In this document: positions 9,159 through 16,610 of the stretch, in pieces
Numbering within the stretch: position 1 is the first letter of the stretch
Layout: every line of letters starts with the position of its first letter
Origin: Streptomyces sp. G-G2
Lineage (GTDB): Bacteria; Actinomycetota; Actinomycetes; Streptomycetales; Streptomycetaceae
Assembly (NCBI RefSeq): GCF_030063135.1
Contig: NZ_JASISO010000030.1
Span: 42,905 to 106,904, forward strand
DNA: 64,000 nucleotides
Direction of reading: 5' to 3'
The notes under the pieces: generated by a model
What the model saw: the letters and a program-made list of their open reading frames with translations, nothing else
What the model was told of the DNA's origin: nothing
Databases searched by the model: none
Position numbers and translations under genes: made by a program

Positions 9159-9730
9159 GTGCTGGAACTGCGCCTCAACGTCCAGGACTTGGCCCGCATT
9201 CGCGCCATCGGTACGCTCGGTGTCGCCTTCGAGACCCATCTGGCGTGGGGGCGCCTCCCGGAACAGCGGCGCGACGGATGAGCCGAATGGCGCCGCGCGA
9301 CCCGGCAGAGCTGCGCCGGATCAGCGCACCGCACACGGAGAGGGAACCCGCGCTCTCCCTGCTGGACCCCCTCTCCGTACCCGTGCCACACGACGGGGAC
9401 TTCTTCCACGCCACCGCCGTCGAACCCTTCTGGGACCGGACCCCGCGCTCCCTCAAGCCGGAGCGCGACGTGTGCGGACGGGTGATGCTGGCGGGCGGGA
9501 TGGAGAACGTCCTCAACAGCCTCCACCACAGCATCCGATGGACCTCGCCCGTGCCGCGCATCACCAACTTCCAGGTGGCGCGTACGGCGGACCTTGCCGG
9601 GCGCGGCCTCACCCTCGCGCCCTCGCTCTTCGCCCCGCAGCCCTTCCTGATCGACTCCCACATGGGCCGGCAGGGCCCGCCCGTCCTGGTCTACAACATC
9701 AGCGGTACACACCCTCACCCCGCTGGGTGA
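9159..9730 (+). pseudogene. Frameshifted ArsR/winged-helix transcriptional regulator
   Basis: A GTG at 9159 with GGGAGG upstream opens VLELRLNVQDLARIRAIGT, the usual N terminus of a Streptomyces winged-helix regulator family, but the frame stops at about 9282. A second frame (about 9288-9730) then supplies blocks typical of the same family's C-terminal half (ADLAGRGLTLAPSLF, GPPVLVYNISGT). The DNA-binding helices are missing, so it is a broken gene. It lies immediately upstream of the thioesterase gene. Family recognition is moderately secure; its original targets are unknown. Confidence 0.5.
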
Positions 9731-9760
9731 GGCCATCCTCGGCTGACGAATCGAGCCCCC

Positions 9761-10480
9761 ATGCCCTACCTGGTCCGCTACAACTCCCCGGCCGCGCCCG
9801 CCCTGCGCCTGGTCTGCTTCCCCCACGCGGGCGGCGGCGCGAGTTTCTTCCGGGGCTGGTCCCGGCACCTGGACCCGTCGGTCGAGGTACTGGCCGTCCA
9901 GTACCCGGGCCGCGAGAGCCGCTTCACCGAACCCCTGGTCCCGACGATGGCCCCGCTGGCGGACGGGGTGAGCAAGGAACTCCTGGCCGAACCCCCCGTG
10001 CGCACCGCCCTGTTCGGGCACAGCATGGGCGCGATGGTCGCGTACGAGACCCTCCTGCGGCTGGAGGCGGAGGGCGCCACCCACGTCGCCCGGCTGTGCG
10101 CCTCGGGCCGCGCCCTGGACGCGCCGCCGGTCGGCGCGAGCGAGATCACCGACAGCGAACTGATCGCCTCGGTCAAGGCCCTCGGCGGCCCCAACGCGCA
10201 GGTCTGGGACGACCCCGACCTGTGCGAGATCCTGCTCCCGATCATCCGCAACGACTACCGCCTGATCGACGACTACCAACGCGTCCCCGACGCACCGCTC
10301 CTGCGCGCGGAGGTCCTCGCCCTCTCGGGCGACGCGGACCCCCGCATCACCCCTGACCGGGCGGCCCTCTGGGCCACCGCCACGAAGGGCCCCTTCAGCT
10401 CGGAGGTCTTCGAAGGCGCCCACTTCTACCTGACGGCCCACGCGGAACGCGTCTCCCGCCTGGCGGTCTCCGGCCTCTAG
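9761..10480 (+). CDS. Type II thioesterase (GrsT/TEII-like alpha/beta hydrolase)
   Basis: A stand-alone editing thioesterase of 239 aa. Such enzymes free carrier proteins that are mis-primed or blocked during polyketide or nonribosomal peptide synthesis. The sequence has the early LVCFPHAGGGASFFRGW motif, AVQYPGRESR, the nucleophile elbow FGHSMGAMVAYE, a late Asp (ALSGDADPRITP) and the catalytic His (FEGAHFYL). All are diagnostic of TEII. No modular synthase lies nearby, but the carrier-protein locus at 11.6-18.4 kb could be its partner. The gene stands alone, between a dead regulator and an inositol-phosphatase-like gene. Confidence 0.9.
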   Translation: MPYLVRYNSPAAPALRLVCFPHAGGGASFFRGWSRHLDPSVEVLAVQYPGRESRFTEPLVPTMAPLADGVSKELLAEPPVRTALFGHSMGAMVAYETLLRLEAEGATHVARLCASGRALDAPPVGASEITDSELIASVKALGGPNAQVWDDPDLCEILLPIIRNDYRLIDDYQRVPDAPLLRAEVLALSGDADPRITPDRAALWATATKGPFSSEVFEGAHFYLTAHAERVSRLAVSGL

Positions 10481-10537
10481 TGCCGTGACCACATGGGTTC
10501 GCCGGGTGGGTGGCTTCGCCCCGATATCCTGCACGGC

Positions 10538-11329
10538 GTGATCAACTCAGACGCGGGTCCGGACGATGCTGAGGTCGCGATAGCTGGGGCACGTGCCGGC
10601 GCGGACGTGGTCCGCACCATGTACGGCCGGCGGCTCAGCCGCATCGACAAGGGCGCCGGGGACTTCGCAACCACGGCCGATGTGGAGGCCGAGAAGGCGA
10701 TCCTCGGCGTCATCCGTGCCGCTCGGCCCGATGACGCGGTTCTCGGAGAGGAAGGCGGGCAGCGGGGTGCGGCCGACGCTGTGCGTCAGTGGTTGGTGGA
10801 TCCCTTGTGCGGCACGCTGAACTACGCCGTCGGCAACATGCTGGTGGCCGTCAACGTGGCGCTGCGCAACGGAGCGGCGGCGGTGGCCGACCCGTTCAGC
10901 AGCGAGGTCTTCTTCACCGACGGTGAGACCGCCTGGGTGCGGCACGACGGGGTCGATGAGCGGCTGGCGCCCACGCCCGCCACCCAGCTGGTGGACGTCA
11001 ACCTGGATCCGCCGTTCCCGAGCGCGCCCGGAATCCGGGCCGTGGCCCTGCTGGCCCACCCCGAGTTCGTCGAACGGTTCCGGCCGCGGGTCGTGTCCAC
11101 GACGCTGGCGTTGGCCTGGGTCGCGGCCGGCAAGCGCGCCGCGTACGTCACCGATGGCGGTGACCTGTCGGGGAGCGTGCATTTCGCCGCCGGCATCGCG
11201 GTGTGCCGGGCCTCCGGCTGCGTCGTCACCGGGATCGACGGCGCTCCTCTCGGGCGGGCGGGCCGCGGGCTTGTGGTGGCCGCTGACGCCGAGACCCATG
11301 GGCTGCTGATGTCGATGATCCACGGCTGA
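10538..11329 (+). CDS. Inositol monophosphatase-like protein
   Basis: A protein of about 263 aa from the Mg2+-dependent sugar/inositol phosphatase family. It keeps the metal-binding DFATTADVEAEKAIL and VLGEEGG segments. The third motif, normally WxDPLDGTxNF, reads WLVDPLCGTLNYA, with Cys replacing a metal-ligand Asp, and the final WxxAPxD-type motif is replaced by GDLSGSVHFAAG. Catalysis may therefore be altered or lost, and a regulatory or binding role is possible. The GTG start at 10538 (VINSDAGPDD) is favoured over ATG 10493 because the family begins there. The gene sits between the thioesterase gene and an IS remnant with no clear operon. Confidence 0.75.
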   Translation: MINSDAGPDDAEVAIAGARAGADVVRTMYGRRLSRIDKGAGDFATTADVEAEKAILGVIRAARPDDAVLGEEGGQRGAADAVRQWLVDPLCGTLNYAVGNMLVAVNVALRNGAAAVADPFSSEVFFTDGETAWVRHDGVDERLAPTPATQLVDVNLDPPFPSAPGIRAVALLAHPEFVERFRPRVVSTTLALAWVAAGKRAAYVTDGGDLSGSVHFAAGIAVCRASGCVVTGIDGAPLGRAGRGLVVAADAETHGLLMSMIHG

Positions 11330-11387
11330 AGCCAGTGCTGTGACCGGCGGTAGGTCGCCGGAACCCGGTCCGGGCCGCCCTGCTCGG

Positions 11388-11540
11388 CCCAGCAGCTGGC
11401 GCCGGTGGGGCAGCCTCCCGCCCCTTGAGAGTCGAGGCAGGCCAGGAGGATCCCGTTGAACCGGTGGATCACGTCGGGGCACGGTGTCCTCGTCGGCATG
11501 GACGAGCTGGGCGATGACCGGAACCCGATTGACGCCGTAC
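11388..11540 (-). pseudogene. IS630-family transposase remnant
   Basis: Read leftward, this stretch gives IAQLVHADEDTV and, after a one-base frameshift, DVIHRFNGILLACLDSQGAG, matching the N-terminal helix-turn-helix region of IS630-type transposases. No catalytic domain or end is left. The fragment fills most of the gap between the inositol-phosphatase-like gene and the phosphopantetheinyl transferase gene. Confidence 0.6.
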
Positions 11541-11594
11541 GAGGCGCGGCGCCAGACGCCGCGGACAGGCCCTTCGGGCGCCCGACGCCACGGC

Positions 11595-12233
11595 TCAAAG
11601 ACTCCTCAGGCCGTCTCTTCCGTACCCTGCCCGTCGCGTGGGGGCCGCGCTGGCCACGGCCGCGACGGCCGCGCGCTCGGGGTCCGACCACTCAAGGAGG
11701 CCGAGGCCGTCCTGGCCGGCTTTCAGCACGGCTTCTCCGCGGACCCACAGCCGGAGCAGTGCCGGGCCGGGATCAGCCAGGGCGGTGGCCTCGCGGAGGT
11801 CCGCTTCGGGCAGCAGACGGCGCAGCACCCGCAGGGGGCCCGGGCGGCGCGTCGCGGGCTCGACATCGATGCCGATGGCGCCCGGGCCGACGGCCGCCGC
11901 GACCAGACCGTCCGCGTGACTCAGGCTGAGCCCGAGTCCGGGGTGGCCGGGTAGGTACGGGCGCCCGTGGCCGGCCTGCCCGCACCCGGGGCAGAGCTGC
12001 GCCGGGGCCGAACCGGGCAGGGTCAGACCCGTGTGGCGGGCGACGCACAGCCGGAGGAGCAGCCGCGCCGCCACCACGTCGTCGCGGCGGCCGGGCAACC
12101 GTATCCCGGCCAGCCGTCGCTGCTCCCAGGGCGCGAGCAGGCCCTCGTGCAGCTCGGGGTGGGCCAGGACCTCCTGGGTGGTCGCCACCACCGCGATGGC
12201 CGTGTCCCGGCCAGGCACCGGGCTGTCGGTCAT
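11595..12233 (-). CDS. 4'-phosphopantetheinyl transferase (Sfp/EntD superfamily)
   Basis: This enzyme moves the phosphopantetheine arm of CoA onto a carrier-protein serine, converting apo to holo form. In its 212 aa are the two signature motifs: LSLSHADGLVAAAV then IGIDVEPATRR (Mg2+-binding Asp and Glu), and LWVRGEAVLKAGQDGL, which corresponds to the WxxKEAxxK helix but with Arg-Gly in place of Lys (W-V-R-G-E-A-V-L-K-A). It lies 10 bp downstream of the carrier-protein gene on the same strand, so that protein is its likely substrate. The length is typical of the shorter EntD-like branch. Confidence 0.88.
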   Translation of the reverse strand: MTDSPVPGRDTAIAVVATTQEVLAHPELHEGLLAPWEQRRLAGIRLPGRRDDVVAARLLLRLCVARHTGLTLPGSAPAQLCPGCGQAGHGRPYLPGHPGLGLSLSHADGLVAAAVGPGAIGIDVEPATRRPGPLRVLRRLLPEADLREATALADPGPALLRLWVRGEAVLKAGQDGLGLLEWSDPERAAVAAVASAAPTRRAGYGRDGLRSL

Positions 12234-12243
12234 CGGCGCACGC

Positions 12244-12474
12244 TCAGTGGACGGCGCTCAGGAAACGCTCCTGGACCCGGCCGAGGGTGCGGAAGTCGTC
12301 GATGGTGACTTCCTGGAGGTCGATGGTGCTGCCGGACAGCTCCTCCAGGAGGTCGATGAACTCAAGGAAGTCCATCGAGTCGATGAGCCGCGCCTCGATG
12401 AGGTCCTCGTCGGTGGCGATGGGGCCGTCGAGGCCGGGGTTCTTCTCGTGCAGCCACGTGGCGATGCGTTCCAT
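12244..12474 (-). CDS. Stand-alone acyl/peptidyl carrier protein
   Basis: A 76-aa acidic four-helix carrier protein. The attachment serine lies in the motif LIDSMDFLEFIDLLEELSG (DSM followed by Asp-Phe, where fatty-acid ACPs have DSL-E). It is flanked by the aaRS-like ligase (105 bp upstream) and the phosphopantetheinyl transferase (10 bp downstream). This gene trio is how amino acid:[carrier protein] ligases and their cognate carriers are usually arranged, so I infer that it carries an aminoacyl thioester. An AAGGAG lies about 12 nt before the ATG. Confidence 0.9.
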   Translation of the reverse strand: MERIATWLHEKNPGLDGPIATDEDLIEARLIDSMDFLEFIDLLEELSGSTIDLQEVTIDDFRTLGRVQERFLSAVH

Positions 12475-12579
12475 GGGGAGGGGTCGCTCCTTATTGCTGG
12501 TGAGGGTGACGTGCGAGTGACACGCGAGTGACGTGCGAGTGGTTGAGTGAACTGAGGGCGGGGCGCCGGGGGTCCGCCC

Positions 12580-13437
12580 TCAGAGACGCGCGTCGCGGAG
12601 CCGGTCCAGGGCCTGTTCGGGGGTGCCGTGGGCGAGGATCATCGCGTGGACCCAGCGCTCGAGGCCGAAGGCGACGCAGGCGCTGTACGCCGGACCCGCC
12701 GAGCCCGCGCGGATGTCCAGCCGCTCGCCGAAGAAGTTGCGGTGCCGGTTGACGGAGGCGATGGCCGTGCCGTCGGGGGCGCAGAACTCGTGCTTGACCG
12801 GGTCCAGGGCCATCAGCCGGGCCCGGGAACCGCCCTTGTCGTAGAACGGGTCGTCGGCCACGACCCTGTTCAGTTCCAGCCCGAGGCGCGCGGCGGCCTC
12901 CAGGATGAACTCGGCTCCCCGGTCGAGGTGTTCGAGGGAGCCCTGCTTGGTGCCGAGGTAGAGGACCTCTCGCATGTGGAAGCCCCACAGGCGGCGCAGC
13001 CCGTCGTAGTGGGTCTCATTGCGGAAGCAACGGCCGACGGCGGAGAGGCGGAGGCCTTCCTCGCCGACGTCCCTGCCCTCCAGGGAGAGCAGCAGCCCGT
13101 AACAAGTGGCGGACGGCAGTAGATAGCCGGTCGGCCGCAGCGGCAGGTCTCCCGGCGCCTCACCGGCGGCGAGCCCGTCGAGCGCGTCCGGGGCGAAACG
13201 GCCGGCGGCGACACCGAGGTGGGGGAAGTTCCGGAAGAAGTCGAGCCGCGCCAAGCCCTCCGCGGACAGCAGCGGCGGTCCGACGACCTCGGGTGCGGAG
13301 AGCCGTACGGCCAGCCCCGTGAGCAGCTCGCCCAGTCCGTGCAGGAGGGCGGTCCGGACCGGGTCCAGCGTGATCAGGCCCGCACCTGGGCTCTTCAGGC
13401 CGCCGTCCGGCAGGACCGCGGTGCTGGGTGTGCTCAT
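12580..13437 (-). CDS. Class II aaRS-like amino acid:[carrier protein] ligase
   Basis: A truncated homologue of the catalytic core of atypical seryl-tRNA synthetases (285 aa, without a tRNA-binding arm). Family members activate a small amino acid with ATP and load it on a carrier protein rather than tRNA. Class II motif 2 appears as GRCFRNETHYDGLRRLWGF and motif 3 as CVAFGLERWVHAM. A cysteine in SATCYGLLL, the Glu in HMREVLYLG and the cysteine in YSACVAFG match the Cys-Glu-Cys zinc site known for this family. ATG 13437 (MSTPSTAVLPDGG) is preceded by GAGGGAG at 8 nt; the frame extends upstream but without homology. First gene of the aaRS-like/ACP/PPTase operon. Confidence 0.82.
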   Translation of the reverse strand: MSTPSTAVLPDGGLKSPGAGLITLDPVRTALLHGLGELLTGLAVRLSAPEVVGPPLLSAEGLARLDFFRNFPHLGVAAGRFAPDALDGLAAGEAPGDLPLRPTGYLLPSATCYGLLLSLEGRDVGEEGLRLSAVGRCFRNETHYDGLRRLWGFHMREVLYLGTKQGSLEHLDRGAEFILEAAARLGLELNRVVADDPFYDKGGSRARLMALDPVKHEFCAPDGTAIASVNRHRNFFGERLDIRAGSAGPAYSACVAFGLERWVHAMILAHGTPEQALDRLRDARL

Positions 13438-13680
13438 GGAAACAGCTCCCTCTGGGCGTGGGCGAACAGTAGAGGTGTCGGCCGGATGGGGGCGGGACGA
13501 ATTCACCGCGGCGTCGTCGCGGTGATGCCTGCGCGCTTCCACGGGGACGTGGAATGAGTGCCGACGTCCGCGAGTGTGGTCGCCCGTCGACCGCAACGCG
13601 CACACAGCGGTGGAGAAACCGGCTGATGTCCCCATAGGGACCGGACTGCGCAGTCGGACACTAATCCGCCTGTGCGGCTA

Positions 13681-13693
13681 TTGTCTAGACCAA
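13681..13693. promoter_or_regulatory. DasR (dre)-like operator 1
   Basis: TTGTCTAGACCAA is a near-perfect inverted repeat differing at one position from TGGTCTAGACCA, the core of the dre site recognised by the GlcNAc-responsive GntR regulator DasR in Streptomyces. It lies 244 bp upstream of the aaRS-like gene. Binding is an inference from sequence. Confidence 0.45.
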
Positions 13694-13770
13694 AGCTTCC
13701 AAGCCGCCGAGCGCGCCCGGGCGGAGGTCGGATCTCCGCGCCGATGCAACTGCGCATATTGAGATGACAC

Positions 13771-13800
13771 TTGACAGCAGCTATGGTCTAAACCAATTCT
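13771..13800 (+). promoter_or_regulatory. Putative promoter of the hydroxylase-condensation operon overlapping a dre-like site
   Basis: A consensus -35 hexamer TTGACA (13771-13776) is followed 18 nt later by the weak -10-like AATTCT. The spacer contains dre-like operator 2, TGGTCTAAACCA (13784-13795), one base from the dre core. This arrangement would let a DasR-type repressor block polymerase. Distance to the first gene (14146) leaves a 5' leader of about 340 nt. Confidence 0.4.
13784..13795. promoter_or_regulatory. DasR (dre)-like operator 2
   Basis: TGGTCTAAACCA differs at one position from the dre core and sits 103 bp from operator 1, between the -35 and -10 regions of the candidate rightward promoter. 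Two dre-like sites in one divergent intergenic region are unlikely by chance in DNA of this composition. Confidence 0.45.
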
Positions 13801-13851
13801 GCTGAATGGCCTGGTCATCGCACCCACGCCACGCCGTGGCCGTCCGTCCAT

Positions 13852-13893
13852 GCCGTCTGCCGTCTGCCGTCTGCCGTCTGCCGTCTGCCGTCC
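13852..13893. repeat. Tandem 7-bp repeat
   Basis: Five exact copies of GCCGTCT plus a sixth with a final C fill 42 bp of the long leader between the dre-like promoter and the hydroxylase gene. No protein is convincing across it. It could be replication slippage or affect leader folding. Confidence 0.8.
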
Positions 13894-14145
13894 GCTGTCC
13901 GCCGTTTGCCATCGGCCGCGCGCCGAGGGTCACCCCCTGCTGTCCACCGGCCGAGGAGAAGTGCGTGTCCCCGCCGCCCCTTGCCCCGAACTCCCCACCC
14001 CTCGACCGTTTGCGCGCCCACCGCCGCCGACGTCCGGACCCCCGGCCGGCGGGTGCTCCATGAGGGGTTGCTCGCGGCCCCGGCGCCGCCCGCGCCCGCC
14101 GCTGAGCCGAACCGCCCCTCCCGACTCCCTTTCTGGAGTGACCAC

Positions 14146-15291
14146 ATGACGACACCCGCCCCCCGCCGCCGCCCCCATCTCCACCGGGCGGCCTCGGACC
14201 TGCCGTACTTCAGCGCGGACGGCGAGTCCTACCTGGCACAGACGACCCTGCGGGAGCTGAAGAAGTCGCGGCCTCTGCGGGTGCTGTCCGAGGAGGACTT
14301 CGCCCACTGGCAGACGTACGGCTACGTCATCGTCCGGGAGGCCGTCCCGGCGGAAGTGGCGCAGCGTCTCCTCGGCTTCGCCTGGGAGTTCCAGGGCCTC
14401 GACCCCGACCGGCCGGACAGCTGGTACGAGGACCGGCCGCTGCGCTCCGAGCTGGACCAGCAACTGCACGTGTACGGCTTCGTGGAGGCCTACCACCACC
14501 AGCTCCTCTGGGACAACCGGCAGGCCCAGCGCGTCTACGACGCCTTCGTCGACGTATGGGACTGCGAGGAGCTGTGGGTCACCCAGGACCGGCTCAACCT
14601 CAACCCGCCCAACGTCAAGAACCGCGACCGCGCCCTGATCGAGCCCACGGACCGCGGCTTCGACATCGAGCTGCACTGGGACATCGACACCACACTGGGC
14701 GTCCCGCCGCAGCGGGTGCAGGGGATCATCGCCCTCAACGACACCCAGCCGGAGTCGGGCGGTTTCCAGTGCAACCCGGAGCTGTTCCGGCGCTTCGAGG
14801 AGTGGAAGATCGCCCAGCCGGCCGACCGGGACCCCCTGCGCCCCGACGCGGACCGGACGGAGTACCCCGTCGTACGCCCCGATCTGCGTCCCGGCGACCT
14901 GCTGATCTGGAACGGTCTGCTCGCCCACGGAGTGGCGCGCAACGTATCCCAGGACCAGGTGCGGGCCGTCCAGTACCTGTCGATGATGCCCGCCCTCGAG
15001 GAGCACGAGCGGCTGAAGCGGTCCCGCGTGGACTCCTGGCGGCACCTGCGCACCCCGCGCTGGAACCGGACCCTGGTCGGCGACCCCGTACTGCACGAGT
15101 CCAAGCGGTACCCCACGGCGACGCTCGACGAACTCGGCAGCCGCCTGCTCGGCCTCACGTCGTGGAAGGAGCCGGTCGCGCCCACCGTCACGGTCGCGCC
15201 CACCGACGCCCCCACGCCCACCGCCGGCACCGACACGGGCACCGCCACCACCGACGAGAGCGGGGAGGCGGCGTGCGCCGTGTCTGCCTGA
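14146..15291 (+). CDS. Phytanoyl-CoA dioxygenase (PhyH)-family Fe(II)/2-oxoglutarate hydroxylase
   Basis: A 381-aa non-haem iron oxygenase that probably hydroxylates an intermediate of this pathway. The iron ligands are visible as His-x-Asp in ELHWDIDTTLG and the distal His in IWNGLLAHGVARN; an Arg for 2-oxoglutarate follows (DQVRAVQYLSMM). FQCNPELFRRFEEWK lies between them, as in several PhyH enzymes of natural-product loci. ATG 14146 has TGGAGTG upstream. The last 50 residues are a low-complexity Ala/Thr/Pro tail. The next gene starts inside this one (19-nt overlap), and four genes follow without gaps. Confidence 0.82.
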   Translation: MTTPAPRRRPHLHRAASDLPYFSADGESYLAQTTLRELKKSRPLRVLSEEDFAHWQTYGYVIVREAVPAEVAQRLLGFAWEFQGLDPDRPDSWYEDRPLRSELDQQLHVYGFVEAYHHQLLWDNRQAQRVYDAFVDVWDCEELWVTQDRLNLNPPNVKNRDRALIEPTDRGFDIELHWDIDTTLGVPPQRVQGIIALNDTQPESGGFQCNPELFRRFEEWKIAQPADRDPLRPDADRTEYPVVRPDLRPGDLLIWNGLLAHGVARNVSQDQVRAVQYLSMMPALEEHERLKRSRVDSWRHLRTPRWNRTLVGDPVLHESKRYPTATLDELGSRLLGLTSWKEPVAPTVTVAPTDAPTPTAGTDTGTATTDESGEAACAVSA

Positions 15292-16610
15292 CCCTCCCCA
15301 CCAACCGGTCCTGCGCCGCGACCATCAGGGCCGTGGCCGAGGAGGCCGCCTACGGCGCCCGTCGTTTCGGCGCCGAGGTGCACCTCCTGGTCCTCGACTC
15401 CTCCGACGCCGCGGTGCTCGCCGAGCACCGTGCGGCGGTGGCGGCGCTGCCCGCCGACCCCGGGGTGGTCGTGCACCACTTCGACGAGGACGAGCAGCGG
15501 GCCTTCCTGCGCGAGGTGATCACCCGGTCCGGCGCCGCCGAGACCGAGCGGGTGCTCGACCTGATGCTGCCGTCCCGCGTCTCCTACGGAGCCTGCACCA
15601 ACCGGGCCTTCCTCATCGCGGAGGCCCTGGGCTGTACGTCCGTCCACCGCCGCGACTCGGACAGCCGGTACCAGTACCTGGACGGAGAGCCGGTCTTCCC
15701 GCTCCACCACGAGCTGACGGCGCTCGGGCGGCGGGCCGCCGACGTGTCCGGCCTGGTGACCCGCAGCAGGCTCGACCCCGCGTGCGCGGACCGTCCGGTG
15801 GCCCTGGTCGGCGGGTCCTTCGTCGGCGAGATGTCGGTGGACGTCGAGGAGATCAGGCGCCTCGACCCGGCCGTCTACGAGGACGTCATCGGCCTCTCGG
15901 TGCCCGCCGGTTACCCGGAGATCTGGCGCAAGAACCTGATCGCGGAGTCCTTCCGGGGCGCCGGAACCGCCCCGTTCACCGGCGACCACACCACCCTCAT
16001 GAGCGTCAGCCCGATGCGCGTCGACATGTGCAACATCGCCTTCGACCGTGAGGTCTACGGCAGGGTTCCGCTGCCACCCGCCACCGACACCATCGGCAGT
16101 GACTACTTCCTCATCCACCTGGTCCACGACGCACGGCTGCCGGGTGTCCTGCACAACCGGCACATCGTCAACTTCCATACGGGCGAGCGTCGTTCCGATG
16201 CCGGGTTCCTCGCCTACCAGCTGAGGTTCGCCAAGTTCCTGCTGTCCGGGCCGCACCTCAACACCGTGTACGCCGCGACGAAGGCGGCCGGCGACGCGCT
16301 GCTCGACGCCGAGGGCCATGTCCGCGCCGCGGCGGTAGCCGGTTTCGCCGGCGACGCCGCGCAGGTGGACCGGGCGGAGAACGCCGAACGGCTCGATGTC
16401 CTCGTCCGCTCGTACCGCGCGCTCGGCGGCCGCTACGCCACGGCCGCCGACGATCTCGCGGGCCGCCGCGAACAACTCCTCGACGAGGCCCGGCAGGACA
16501 TGGAGGACTTCGCCCTCCTGGCCGGCGCCTGGGAGCAGCTGACCCGCGCGGGTCGTGCGCGCGCCAGCCTTCACCCGCTGATCGAAGAGTCCGCGAGGTG
16601 CCCCGCATGA
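15273..16610 (+). CDS. Glycosyltransferase-like protein (DUF6271-type)
   Basis: A 445-aa protein beginning VRRVCLTLPTNRSCAATI at GTG 15273, with GGGGAGG 8 nt upstream inside the hydroxylase gene. HRRDSDSRYQYLDGEPVFP contains a D-x-D-like acidic motif, and FTGDHTTLMS plus IGSDYFLIHLVH look like acceptor and metal loops, so a GT-A-like nucleotide-sugar or phosphate transferase fold is plausible. I recall the family as an uncharacterised one in Streptomyces (DUF6271); no function is established that I can cite. Its tight coupling to the hydroxylase and condensation genes implies a role in the same product. Confidence 0.6.
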   Translation: MRRVCLTLPTNRSCAATIRAVAEEAAYGARRFGAEVHLLVLDSSDAAVLAEHRAAVAALPADPGVVVHHFDEDEQRAFLREVITRSGAAETERVLDLMLPSRVSYGACTNRAFLIAEALGCTSVHRRDSDSRYQYLDGEPVFPLHHELTALGRRAADVSGLVTRSRLDPACADRPVALVGGSFVGEMSVDVEEIRRLDPAVYEDVIGLSVPAGYPEIWRKNLIAESFRGAGTAPFTGDHTTLMSVSPMRVDMCNIAFDREVYGRVPLPPATDTIGSDYFLIHLVHDARLPGVLHNRHIVNFHTGERRSDAGFLAYQLRFAKFLLSGPHLNTVYAATKAAGDALLDAEGHVRAAAVAGFAGDAAQVDRAENAERLDVLVRSYRALGGRYATAADDLAGRREQLLDEARQDMEDFALLAGAWEQLTRAGRARASLHPLIEESARCPA

